Part shown: positions 7,933 to 16,173 of the stretch, piece by piece | Layout: each line of letters starts with the position of its first letter | Numbering within the stretch: the first letter of the stretch is position 1 | From: Vibrio sp. S17_S38 | GTDB lineage: Bacteria; Pseudomonadota; Gammaproteobacteria; Enterobacterales; Vibrionaceae | Direction: 5' to 3' | NCBI RefSeq assembly: GCF_014694375.1 | Contig: NZ_JAAUWW010000004.1 | Coordinates: 62,001-126,000, forward strand | DNA length: 64,000 nucleotides | Made by a program: the position numbers and the translations under genes | Notes under the pieces: generated by a model | Told to the model about the DNA's origin: nothing | Database searches by the model: none | Seen by the model: only the letters and a program-made list of their open reading frames with translations

Positions 7933-9018
7933 TTAATTTAACGCCACCTCTAAATCGGATTCAACTAGACAAGAACATGCCAACACGAATCCTTGATCCA
8001 GTTCATCACTTGTTAAAGTTTCAATACTGGTACGAGTAAACTTTCCTTTTGTCACTTTACACTTGCATGACCCACAAATACCGCTACGACACGCAGCGAT
8101 CACTGGCACTTTTGCCGCTTCTAATGCATCGATTAACGCACTGCCAATTTTCGCTTCTGCTTGAGCACCAAAAGTTGGAACAAATATAGTTGCATTGGCT
8201 AAGGCTTCTACTTTTTTGTCGCCATCATTCAGATCCACATCTGGCTGAATGGATTCAGACGGCGTAAAACTTTCTTGATAGAAGTGATCCATATTCATGC
8301 CAAGAGCCTGTAAGCTTTCTTGCATTGCGCCCATAAAACCAACAGGACCACATAAGAAAGCCGTACACTCTGCAATATCTGAACAATATTGTTTCAATGC
8401 CGCCTGTGTTAAGCGCCCTTCTGAGTAATCACTGCCCTTTGCATCTTCAAGCATGATACCAAGATGAAAACGCTCATGCTGCTCAGCCATCGCTAATAGT
8501 TCTTGATGATAGATGATTTGGTCGATTTCCGTAGCAGCATGAATAAAGTGAATATTTGTATTGTCATCTTTATTTGCCAATAGCGTTTTTGCCATCGACA
8601 TAACAGGTGTAATACCGCAACCGGCACTAAGCAAAACAATACGCTCACCATGGGCTTGATCTTTAGAATGATGATCAAGATGAAACTGACCTACTGGTTT
8701 TAAAACCGATACCGCTTGCCCTTCTTTTAGGTTATCAACGATGTAATTGGAAACTTTACCGCCCGCGACACGCTTGATGGTTAATTGTAATTCAGTTTGA
8801 TTTGGCATTGAGCTTAATGAATAAGCGCGGTATTCCATTTTTCCGGCGATATCTATTCCTAAAGTAATAAATTGGCCAGGAATGAAATCAAACACAACAC
8901 CTTGATCTTCAAAAGATTCAGGCGCTAGAGTAAAGCTCACACTATTTGAAGTTTCAGCCCATTTTCGTTTGCAGACTAAAGTGACAGGGCCATTTGTAGG
9001 CCATTGGAATTTCTTCAT
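7933..9018 (-). CDS. hcr: NADH oxidoreductase Hcr, reductase of the hybrid-cluster protein
   Basis: A 361-residue protein with the three modules of the family. The FAD-binding barrel comes first (RAYSLSS, about residues 60-66). The NAD-binding domain follows (LLSAGCGITPVMSM near 130 and FLCGPVGFM near 225). The C-terminal plant-type [2Fe-2S] ferredoxin domain has ligands in CRSGICGSCKC and a later CSC. It transfers electrons from NADH to Hcp. It lies downstream of hcp on the same strand, separated by about 90 bases that contain a palindromic repeat, so its expression relative to hcp may be reduced. It belongs to the nitrosative-stress response. Confidence 0.93.
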   Translation of the reverse strand: MKKFQWPTNGPVTLVCKRKWAETSNSVSFTLAPESFEDQGVVFDFIPGQFITLGIDIAGKMEYRAYSLSSMPNQTELQLTIKRVAGGKVSNYIVDNLKEGQAVSVLKPVGQFHLDHHSKDQAHGERIVLLSAGCGITPVMSMAKTLLANKDDNTNIHFIHAATEIDQIIYHQELLAMAEQHERFHLGIMLEDAKGSDYSEGRLTQAALKQYCSDIAECTAFLCGPVGFMGAMQESLQALGMNMDHFYQESFTPSESIQPDVDLNDGDKKVEALANATIFVPTFGAQAEAKIGSALIDALEAAKVPVIAACRSGICGSCKCKVTKGKFTRTSIETLTSDELDQGFVLACSCLVESDLEVALN

Positions 9019-9054
9019 ACTATTCTCTCGTTTCTAAGATGATGGTGCAGTTAT

Positions 9055-9112
9055 TTATATCCAAAATTTGAAGCTGCAACGAAGCTACAGCTTCAAATAC
9101 GACGGTTATAAT
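9055..9112. repeat. Short intergenic palindromic repeat between hcp and hcr
   Basis: TTATATCC at the left and GGTTATAA at the right flank an inner hairpin TTTGAAGCTG/CAGCTTCAAA. The ends and inner sequence resemble the longer element at 32923-33054 (TATACCC...GAAG...CTTCAA...GACGGGTATA), so it looks like a short member of the same family. Confidence 0.6.
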
Positions 9113-10782
9113 TACGCGACTTTTTCACCTAAGATAGTTTTCATATCTTCTTCAACCGTTGAGATTGAACGAAGATCAAACTTCTCTTGCATCACTGCCA
9201 TTAGGTTATCGGTTAAGAATGCAGGTTTGGTTGGACCGGTGTAGATACCTTTAATGCCTAACGCAAGAAGAGTAAGTAGAACTACAATCGCTTTTTGTTC
9301 AAACCAAGAAAGAACCAGTGTTAGCGGCAGATCGTTGACACCGCAATCAAACTCATTGGCCAGCGCAAGAGCCAGTTGGATTGCCGAGTAAGAATCATTA
9401 CATTGACCAACATCTAATAGACGAGGAATGCCGTTGATTTCACCATGTTGCTCTTTATTGAAACGGAATTTACCACAGGCAAGAGTTAAGATAACGCTGT
9501 CATCTGGAGTTTGTTTTGTGAACTCATTGAAGTAGTTACGTTCAACTTTGTCCCCATCACAACCGCCAACGAGAAAGAAGTGGCTGATGTTACCTTGTTT
9601 GATTTGATCGATAACCGCAGGAGCAGCTTCCATCAAAGCATTACGACCAAACCCAACCGTGATCATGTGTTCAATTTCATCATGCTCGAAGCCTTCTTGC
9701 GCTAATGCACAGTCAATCACAGCAGAGAAATCATCACCTTCCAGATGAGCAACACCAGGCCAACCTACGATGCTACGAGTAAATAGACGATCAGCGTATT
9801 GACCCACTTCAGGGTTAATTAGGCAGTTTGAGGTCATCACGATTGCGCCAGGGAAATTAGCGAATTCTTTTTGTTGATTCTGCCAAGCACTGCCGTAGTT
9901 ACCAGCAAGGTGTGGATATTTGTTTAACTCTGGATAGCCGTGCGCAGGCAACATTTCACCGTTGGTATAAACATTAATGCCTTTACCTTCAGTTTGTTGC
10001 AAGATTTTCTCAAGGTCATGCAAGTCGTGACCAGAAACTAAGATACATTTACCACTCTTAGTTTTTACGTTTACTTGAGTTGGCGCTGGGTGGCCATAAG
10101 TTAGCGTTTCACCACGATCAAGGATTTCCATGATTTTGTAGTTCATCATACCGATTTGCATAGAGCAATCTAACAAGGCTTGCAAGTCTTGTGGTTCCGT
10201 ACCTAACCACGCCATGATCTGATGATATTCAGTAAAGATTTCTACGCTAGTTTGATTAAGAATCCGGGCATGTTCCATATAAGCAGCTGCACCTTTTAAG
10301 CCATAAAGACAAAGAAGACGAAGGCCCATAACATCAGGATCAACGGTTTCATGACCACGGTTAACCGCCGCTAATGGCGCAAATTTGAGGAGAGATTCAC
10401 GATCTGTTGGAAGCGCAAAAATTGCTGCTGGAGAGAGTTCTGGTAATGCTTTGTCTGCTAGTAATGCAGCCGCTCGTACCTTTTCTTCAAGGCGAACTTT
10501 GAATTGATAAGCTTGGTTTGAAAATTCAATGATGCGTTCTTCATCAAAGTTAACGTTAGTTAAAGTAGAAAAGAATGCTTTTGGTGCCCATTCATCAATT
10601 TCAGAATCGATAATGCCATATTCGCGACCAAGCTCAGCCCAAAAAGACACACCTTGTAATACATAGACTAAGATGTCTTGCAGATCAGATACATCACTTG
10701 TTTTTCCACACATACCTTGAGAATAAGAACAACCGCTTGATACAGGGGTGCGAATAGTTTGTTCACATTGAATACAGAACAT
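9112..10782 (-). CDS. hcp: Hybrid-cluster protein (hydroxylamine reductase / NO reductase, protein S-nitrosylase)
   Basis: A 556-residue protein of normal length. The N-terminal cysteines C3-x2-C6-x11-C18-x6-C25 have the spacing of the enterobacterial class. Later motifs for the hybrid [4Fe-2S-2O] cluster are present: [40 protein letters not shown]. Hcp reduces hydroxylamine in vitro, is a high-affinity NO reductase in E. coli, and can S-nitrosylate proteins under anaerobic nitrate respiration. The ATG has a GGAG site. The upstream region carries an FNR-like box and a duplicated GATGTT operator, fitting anaerobic induction and NO control. hcr follows. Confidence 0.96.
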   Translation of the reverse strand: MFCIQCEQTIRTPVSSGCSYSQGMCGKTSDVSDLQDILVYVLQGVSFWAELGREYGIIDSEIDEWAPKAFFSTLTNVNFDEERIIEFSNQAYQFKVRLEEKVRAAALLADKALPELSPAAIFALPTDRESLLKFAPLAAVNRGHETVDPDVMGLRLLCLYGLKGAAAYMEHARILNQTSVEIFTEYHQIMAWLGTEPQDLQALLDCSMQIGMMNYKIMEILDRGETLTYGHPAPTQVNVKTKSGKCILVSGHDLHDLEKILQQTEGKGINVYTNGEMLPAHGYPELNKYPHLAGNYGSAWQNQQKEFANFPGAIVMTSNCLINPEVGQYADRLFTRSIVGWPGVAHLEGDDFSAVIDCALAQEGFEHDEIEHMITVGFGRNALMEAAPAVIDQIKQGNISHFFLVGGCDGDKVERNYFNEFTKQTPDDSVILTLACGKFRFNKEQHGEINGIPRLLDVGQCNDSYSAIQLALALANEFDCGVNDLPLTLVLSWFEQKAIVVLLTLLALGIKGIYTGPTKPAFLTDNLMAVMQEKFDLRSISTVEEDMKTILGEKVA

Positions 10783-10896
10783 AGTTTGAAGCTCCAGTGG
10801 TAAATAAAAATAGAGCCGATGAATTTAAAAAAATAAATTCACGGCCAATAAAAACTTAATCACTGTGTAGCAGGATGCGTGCCAATATTTAAACTA

Positions 10897-10910
10897 TTGA
10901 TTTAAAACAA
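10897..10910 (-). promoter_or_regulatory. Probable FNR-binding site upstream of hcp
   Basis: TTGATTTAAAACAA matches the FNR consensus TTGAT-N4-ATCAA at 9 of 10 defined positions, 115-128 bases before the hcp start. FNR activation of hcp is known in E. coli. The distance is somewhat long and the transcription start is not known. Confidence 0.5.
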
Positions 10911-10936
10911 ATTAACAATCCATTAACTATGATGAG

Positions 10937-10977
10937 CGATGTTATAAATACAACGACCGATGTTATAAATACAACGA
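10937..10977. promoter_or_regulatory. Tandem 21-bp operator repeat upstream of hcp (candidate NsrR sites)
   Basis: CGATGTTATAAATACAACGA occurs twice, at 10937-10956 and 10958-10977, with a 21-base period that puts both copies on the same helix face. Each copy has an imperfect dyad (GATGTT...AACA/C) similar to the palindrome GATGTTTAAATAACATC before nnrS, and to the A/T-rich NsrR motif. It is just downstream of the ADH gene end and upstream of hcp; NsrR repression is an inference. Confidence 0.5.
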
Positions 10978-10994
10978 TTATTTTTCAATTAGTT

Positions 10995-12053
10995 TCATAT
11001 TCGTTCCAATGCACCGTTACGCCAAGGTTCAATAATCACCTTAATATGCTCATTCGGTGACATTAATTGCTGAAATGGATCGGTTACACCATCCATCCCA
11101 ACTTTACCAGTGAGCATTTTTTGCCAAGGCACTTTGCCTTCTGCCAACGCACTAAGGCATTGACTAAACTCTTCAGGTTGATAGTAATAAGTGAATTTAA
11201 AATCCAACTCCTTAACGGTGGCATAAGCATAATTGACACTTAAATTCGCAGTATGGATACCAGTGATCACTAATGTACTTTGGGCTGGAGCACGTTGAAT
11301 AAAGCTATTAATCAACTTGGTTATACCGACACATTCAAAAATAAAAAGCTTTCCTTCACGCATATGCTCGGTGGCAAACACCACTTCATCTTGTTCACCA
11401 CTATTAACACTGTGGCTTGCACCAAACTCCAGTGCATTATGCAATTTATCGTCTTGCAGATCCGCAGCAACAATTGTATTAATTCCGCGTAATTTCAGCG
11501 CAGAAATCGTCGCCAATCCAATCGGCCCACACCCTACGACTAATGCGGCATCATTAGGCTTAATCTCACTGCGATTAACCGCATGGAGCCCAACAGCAAG
11601 AGGCTCGGTTAATGCCACCGCCTCTGAAGGCAAAGTATCCGGAACCGCCAATAGCAACGCTTCATCCAAAATAAAATACTCAGAATATGCACCGGATAAC
11701 CCCGGAGTTACCCCAACGCCAGCACCTTGTTGCGACATAAGTATCGGTACCGATGTCACTCTGGCTCCTTTCGCAAATGCTTGCTGCGTATCCGGCCCAT
11801 ATTCAACGATTTCGGCGCAAAACTCATGTCCAAGCATCACACCCGTATGATCATCCATGGTTGGATCCATCACACCTAATTTACGATACATTGAAAATAC
11901 ATCACTCGTATGGCGAGTAATATGCAGATCAGATCCACAAATACCACACGCCAAACTTCGGACTAATACTTGCCCAGCTTGAGGCTTAGGAACCGAAGAT
12001 TGCACTAAATGTACCGCGCCATCTTGCATGACAATCGAATTCATTTGTTCCAT
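10995..12053 (-). CDS. Zinc-dependent medium-chain alcohol dehydrogenase
   Basis: A 352-residue MDR-family protein. The catalytic zinc region (CGICGSD near residue 37, GHEF near 74) and the nucleotide-binding motif (VVGCGPIGLA near 170) are present. The four-cysteine structural zinc loop seems absent: the stretch after GHEF has no cysteine cluster. It is the last gene of a three-gene operon (SDR, cupin, ADH), starting 14 bases after the cupin stop with an AAGGAG site. With the SDR it could interconvert an alcohol, a ketone and a hydroxyketone for the cupin oxygenase; the actual substrate is not deducible. Confidence 0.85.
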   Translation of the reverse strand: MEQMNSIVMQDGAVHLVQSSVPKPQAGQVLVRSLACGICGSDLHITRHTSDVFSMYRKLGVMDPTMDDHTGVMLGHEFCAEIVEYGPDTQQAFAKGARVTSVPILMSQQGAGVGVTPGLSGAYSEYFILDEALLLAVPDTLPSEAVALTEPLAVGLHAVNRSEIKPNDAALVVGCGPIGLATISALKLRGINTIVAADLQDDKLHNALEFGASHSVNSGEQDEVVFATEHMREGKLFIFECVGITKLINSFIQRAPAQSTLVITGIHTANLSVNYAYATVKELDFKFTYYYQPEEFSQCLSALAEGKVPWQKMLTGKVGMDGVTDPFQQLMSPNEHIKVIIEPWRNGALERI

Positions 12054-12067
12054 ATCAGACTCCTTGA

Positions 12068-12571
12068 TTAAGCATCACTCATAGCGGCTATTCCGCCCGG
12101 CTTAATGTAACGAGGAACAATACCTTGAGCTTTGGCGGCAGCGATAACAACTTGCTCAATCCAACCTGCATCCATAATATTCATTAGGTTGCCATTGGCA
12201 TCGAAATTAATATTCGCTCCTTGAACCACCATAAATCCATCCGTACCTTCTGAATCTTCAGGGCAATGGAAAGTATGTATAGAGCCGCCCGGTTCGTATA
12301 AATAACTGCCTGCCGTTTGTGGTTGCTCTGGGTATTCTAGGTAATGCCAAGTCCCACTTAGCGTGTAGAAGTGCACCACACCTGTATGAAAATGTTTTGG
12401 TAGCGTCACGCCCGGTTTAAACCTTGCTCGTATAACCCAAGTGCCATTTTCTGCGTCGAGAAAAAGTGGAAATACATCAACGCCTGGCAGCGCATCTTTC
12501 ATTATGTTTTCTTCATTAGTATTTAGAGTGAGTAGAAAATCTTGATGTTGAATCACGTCTGGTAAAGCCAT
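12068..12571 (-). CDS. Cupin dioxygenase-like protein (2,4'-dihydroxyacetophenone dioxygenase/ChrR-like family)
   Basis: I chose the ATG at 12571 (167 residues; MALPDV) because an AGAGGAA site precedes it; a longer in-frame start exists at 12622. A single cupin domain contains the metal-binding motifs PKHFHTGVVHFYTLSG (two or three histidines and a tyrosine) and, about 40 residues later, EPGGSIHTFHCPED. The layout resembles the 2,4'-dihydroxyacetophenone dioxygenase family, which cleaves the carbon-carbon bond of hydroxyketones using iron. Family membership is from memory and the true substrate is unknown. The gene lies between an SDR and an alcohol dehydrogenase, which suits oxidation then cleavage of a ketone. 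Confidence 0.72.
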   Translation of the reverse strand: MALPDVIQHQDFLLTLNTNEENIMKDALPGVDVFPLFLDAENGTWVIRARFKPGVTLPKHFHTGVVHFYTLSGTWHYLEYPEQPQTAGSYLYEPGGSIHTFHCPEDSEGTDGFMVVQGANINFDANGNLMNIMDAGWIEQVVIAAAKAQGIVPRYIKPGGIAAMSDA

Positions 12572-12640
12572 AATACATTCCTCTTTTTTATTATTTTGCT
12601 TCTTAAACTTTGTGTTTATCAATTATGTTTTTATTTTTCA

Positions 12641-13402
12641 TTAATCTAATAACGGATATTTAAACTGATCAAATCCATCTGAAGCTGAAACTGTACAGCC
12701 ATTAATGCAGTTCGCTTCATCACTGACTAAAAAAGCAACGACATTGGCAATTTCACTTGGTTGGGTAAACGTTTTTCGCATCTGTTCTTTGCGAATATGC
12801 TCCCATAAACCAAGCGCTTTATATTGATGCAGCATAGGAGTATCAACACGTCCCGGTGCAATAGCGCACACTCGAATACCTAGGGGGGCAAGTTCTAACG
12901 CAGCGCATTTGGTCATCATGTCCACGGCAGCTTTACTCACGTTGTAAGTAAACGTCATTTCAGAAGCCATCTTGGCGTAAACCGATGAGGTATTAAGGAT
13001 CACACCTTTGCTTTCTTGGGATTTAAACTGGCGGGAGGCGGCTAAAATTCCGTAATACACTCCATGTTGATTCACTTGTGTAACAGGATCGAAATCGGCC
13101 TTTGGCTCATGCTCTAGCAAGGGTTTTGGCGCCCCGATACCGGCGTTATTTATCATAATATCAAGGCGACCAAACTGAGCTACGGAATGATGAACCATCG
13201 CTTGAACTTGTTGGTAATCGGTCACATCAACCACAAATGTGCTTAACTGTTCATCGTCAACACCATCAAAGACTTTCAGGCCTTCAATTGAAAAATCAGC
13301 GGCGACAACTTTGACACCTTTACTCAATAACTTCCGAACAATCTCTTGCCCAATCCCACCAGCAGCACCTGTCACAATTGCTATTTTTTGATTTAAACTC
13401 AT
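12641..13402 (-). CDS. Short-chain dehydrogenase/reductase
   Basis: A classical 253-residue SDR: TGAAGGIG cofactor motif near residue 11, NNAG near 87, catalytic Ser in LNTSS and YNVSK (Tyr and Lys) near 155, and an APGRVDTPM segment after the active site. The aspartate at the end of the second strand (VAADFS) suggests preference for NAD(H). It is the first gene of the operon with the cupin and ADH genes, with a strong GAGAGGGCG ribosome site. It is divergent from an AraC-type regulator, whose putative operators sit in between. Confidence 0.88.
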   Translation of the reverse strand: MSLNQKIAIVTGAAGGIGQEIVRKLLSKGVKVVAADFSIEGLKVFDGVDDEQLSTFVVDVTDYQQVQAMVHHSVAQFGRLDIMINNAGIGAPKPLLEHEPKADFDPVTQVNQHGVYYGILAASRQFKSQESKGVILNTSSVYAKMASEMTFTYNVSKAAVDMMTKCAALELAPLGIRVCAIAPGRVDTPMLHQYKALGLWEHIRKEQMRKTFTQPSEIANVVAFLVSDEANCINGCTVSASDGFDQFKYPLLD

Positions 13403-13445
13403 AGCGCCCTCTCATTTCATGTTAACAAGTTGTAAATACAATCTA

Positions 13446-13515
13446 GGTCAATATTTAGACATTTACTTGATGTTTTACGAGCGATAATTGATATATTACG
13501 AAACAAATATTGACC
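13446..13515. promoter_or_regulatory. Paired operator half-sites between the SDR operon and araC-type gene
   Basis: GGTCAATATTT at 13446-13456 and AAATATTGACC at 13505-13515 are a perfect 11-bp inverted repeat separated by 48 bases, in the divergent promoter region. Such spacing suits an AraC-family regulator acting on both promoters, perhaps through looping. This is a sequence-based inference. Confidence 0.5.
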
Positions 13516-13532
13516 GGAATCACAGGATTGGT

Positions 13533-14528
13533 ATGCATCTAGTACGTAGCGGCGCAGCAACACAATTTGAACAATTGGTTTTAGAATTAAATAAGAACCC
13601 AATTCAATTAATGCATAAGGTTGGTTTACGCCAAGCACAATTTCGCGATCCAAATACTTATTTGGCCTATCCGAAACTAGCTGAATTATTTGAGTTAGCG
13701 GCCACTCAATGTCAGTGTCCTTTGTTCGGAATTGAATTGGCGCAGAGGCAAACTCAGGCAGTATTAGGTGATTTACCCATGTTAGTTTCGAGGATGGAGA
13801 CTATTGAAGCTGCGTTAGATCGAGCAAACGAATATTTGTATTTACATGCGTCGGGGGCGCACATAAAAATCCAAGAGAAAGGAGAATACGTTAACTTAGC
13901 TTTATCCATTAATATTGGAGAACATATAGAAATAACTCAATTGATCCAACTCAGCGTATGCCAATTAGCAATGTTTATAGCGAGTTTACTCAATATTGAA
14001 GTTCAAAATTTAACTCTTTATTTATGCCAATCAAATCCACAGACAAATGATGATCCACAGCAACAAAAGAACTTACCCATCATTCATTTTGATAGTGCAT
14101 TTAATGGTATTCGCATCCGATCATCTCAACTTTCACATCGTAACCATCAAGATGAGGAAGCACTTAACCATCTACTTGAAAGCCATCTACATGATTTACA
14201 AAGCCGCTATCCAGAAGATTTAACGGATCAGGTTAAAAATTTAATCCGCCATTTATTGCCGACAGGTGAATGTTGCATTGAACGGATCGCCAGTGCGCTT
14301 GGTCTTCATCAACGCAGCTTACAAAACCAGTTAAAAAATGCCCATAAAAACTACCGAGGGCTATTGCAAGAAACTCGGCAGGAAATTGCTCAACAAGAAC
14401 TCGCATACGGTACTCAAACCATTACAGAATTAGCACTACAACTGGGCTATGCGGATATTGCAGTATTTAGTCGCCACTTTAAAAGTTGGACGGGATTATC
14501 CCCTAGACTATGGAGAAACAAGCGCTGA
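13533..14528 (+). CDS. AraC-family transcriptional regulator
   Basis: I prefer the ATG at 13533 (331 residues), which has an AGGA site, over the in-frame TTG at 13488. The C-terminal 100 residues hold two helix-turn-helix units: IERIASALGLHQRSLQNQLK and ITELALQLGYADIAVFSRHFKSW, ending in the typical GLSPRLWR. The N-terminal part (LMHKVGLRQAQFRDPNTYL..LFELAATQ) matches the ligand-binding domain of OruR/ArgR-type AraC regulators that control catabolic operons. It is divergent from the SDR-cupin-ADH operon and most likely activates it. Confidence 0.9.
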   Translation: MHLVRSGAATQFEQLVLELNKNPIQLMHKVGLRQAQFRDPNTYLAYPKLAELFELAATQCQCPLFGIELAQRQTQAVLGDLPMLVSRMETIEAALDRANEYLYLHASGAHIKIQEKGEYVNLALSINIGEHIEITQLIQLSVCQLAMFIASLLNIEVQNLTLYLCQSNPQTNDDPQQQKNLPIIHFDSAFNGIRIRSSQLSHRNHQDEEALNHLLESHLHDLQSRYPEDLTDQVKNLIRHLLPTGECCIERIASALGLHQRSLQNQLKNAHKNYRGLLQETRQEIAQQELAYGTQTITELALQLGYADIAVFSRHFKSWTGLSPRLWRNKR

Positions 14529-14693
14529 CGAATACAAGGAAAGGCCAAATAAAATCATCACTAAGACTAAGTAAGAACCAATTGCCTTAGCACTAAAATA
14601 AAACCAGTAAATCAAATGAAATAATTTGATATATCATTGATATATTGCTAAACTTTATTACTCAATACAAATATTAAAATATAGGGATTTATA

Positions 14694-14861
14694 ATGAATA
14701 TTACAAAAACAAAACTAGCTTTCGTTGCTATTGCACTAACGGTTCTTGCAGGCTGTACTGGTACTGTAACTAACCAAGCTGGCACTTGTTCAACTGATTA
14801 CTTACTTGTACCTGCCATTTCTATTCCAGCTATTATTGGTGCATGTGATACTTCAAAATAA
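14694..14861 (+). CDS. yhfL: YhfL-like small lipoprotein
   Basis: A 55-residue protein starting after an AGGGA site. It has a lipoprotein signal ending LTVLAGC (Cys21) and a mature part whose pattern CS-DYLL-PAISI--IIGAC matches the small lipoprotein YhfL of enterobacteria, including the two conserved cysteines that may form a disulphide. Function is unknown. A strong terminator follows 33 bases after the stop, so it is a single-gene unit. Confidence 0.78.
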   Translation: MNITKTKLAFVAIALTVLAGCTGTVTNQAGTCSTDYLLVPAISIPAIIGACDTSK

Positions 14862-14894
14862 TTATTCATACATTATTTAAAGTAATCCTAACGA

Positions 14895-14920
14895 AAAAAT
14901 CGCCATTGGCGATTTTTTTT
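14895..14920 (+). terminator. Terminator after the YhfL-like gene
   Basis: AAAAATCGCC and GGCGATTTTT form a perfect stem around a 3-base loop, with extra T residues following. The A-tract on the other side means it could also serve the minus-strand gene 14957-16000. Confidence 0.9.
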
Positions 14921-14956
14921 GTATCTCAAATATGACAACTACAGAGAACCTATTTA

Positions 14957-16000
14957 TCACTTCCTGCTAATGGTTACTTTGTCATCGAACGCATTCTTTC
15001 CGATCGTTTTTACTGAGCTAGGTATCACCATATCTGTTAAATAGTTGCCACTGAAAGCCTCAACACCAATAAATACGACTGAATCTGGTATGGTTACTTG
15101 AATTAAATAGTTACCACTGAATGCTCCATCACCGATGTTCTGCAATGAATTAGGTATTTTAACGCTCGTTAACCCTTTAAATAAGAAAGCACTATCTCCA
15201 ATAGCCGTCACAGGAATACCATCTAGCTCATTAGGAATAGCTATGTTTTTTTTATCCGAATTATAAGCCAAGATCGTTCCCGTATTCTTGTCAAAATTCA
15301 CATCATCTAATGTTAGTACAGCGCTAGGTAATTCATTATAAGCGAAAGCTCCTTTGCCTATATTTGTTACTGTATTAGGTATTATCACACTTGTTAAAGC
15401 ATTCTTTGCAAAGGCCCAATCACTAATAGCAGTAACTGATTTAGGAATTGATAAATTAATTAGGGCATTTTGAGCAAAGGCTCCCTTGCCGATCGTTGTC
15501 ACTGAGTCTGGAATTATTACACTCGTTAAATCGTTATCCGCAAACGTCCCTTCACCAATAATGACCACAGATTTTGGTATCGATACTGTTGTTAAAGCGT
15601 TTTTTGCAAAGGCCCAATCACCAAGAACGATAACTGAATTAGAAATAACTACTTTGGTTAATGCATTATTAGCAAACGCTGTTTTACCTATATCCGTAAC
15701 ATTATTTGGAATAATCACATTCGTTAAAGCATTATTAGCAAAAGCAGATTCATTAATAGCGGTTACTGAATCAGGAATAACCACATTTGTTAAACCAATA
15801 CCAGCAAACGCCTTGGTACCGATAGCAGTGACTGGAACACCATCCAAATCATTCGGAATGATGAGGTTTTTATCATTGGAAAGATAACCGGTAATCGTGC
15901 CTGATTGCTTATCGAATTTGAAATCATTATTCAATTGATCACACCCTACTAGCGTTAAAACAGAAAATAAGAGTATGGTGACAGTGGCAGGTTTTATCAT
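14957..16000 (-). CDS. BspA-like leucine-rich-repeat lipoprotein
   Basis: A 347-residue protein with a lipobox LTLVGC (Cys20, +2 Asp, a signal often linked with inner-membrane retention). The rest is two blocks. Each begins with a FDK--GTI--Y...KN--IPN-LDG-PVTAIG segment (starting near residues 28 and 233) and continues with 22-residue repeats of the form LTxVxIPxSVTxIGxxAFAxNA: about seven in the first block, three in the second. These match the LRR_5/BspA family known from surface proteins of oral bacteria, Trichomonas and others. The arrays are repetitive at DNA level too (66-base period), so copy number may vary. Role, perhaps adhesion or envelope stabilisation, is unknown. Confidence 0.85.
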   Translation of the reverse strand: MIKPATVTILLFSVLTLVGCDQLNNDFKFDKQSGTITGYLSNDKNLIIPNDLDGVPVTAIGTKAFAGIGLTNVVIPDSVTAINESAFANNALTNVIIPNNVTDIGKTAFANNALTKVVISNSVIVLGDWAFAKNALTTVSIPKSVVIIGEGTFADNDLTSVIIPDSVTTIGKGAFAQNALINLSIPKSVTAISDWAFAKNALTSVIIPNTVTNIGKGAFAYNELPSAVLTLDDVNFDKNTGTILAYNSDKKNIAIPNELDGIPVTAIGDSAFLFKGLTSVKIPNSLQNIGDGAFSGNYLIQVTIPDSVVFIGVEAFSGNYLTDMVIPSSVKTIGKNAFDDKVTISRK

Positions 16001-16173
16001 AATAGAGTGTGCTCGTAAAAGTTGAAAATTAAGAACGAATATATTGATGTATGCTAAATCAGTTAGTTATGACTTATTATTCAAAACAAAGTCTACTATA
16101 CATCATTTTAAAGACCGATAAGCCCATTCACACTTGCTCTTTTCATTCGGTTAATCGGCTCATTAAATAGAAG

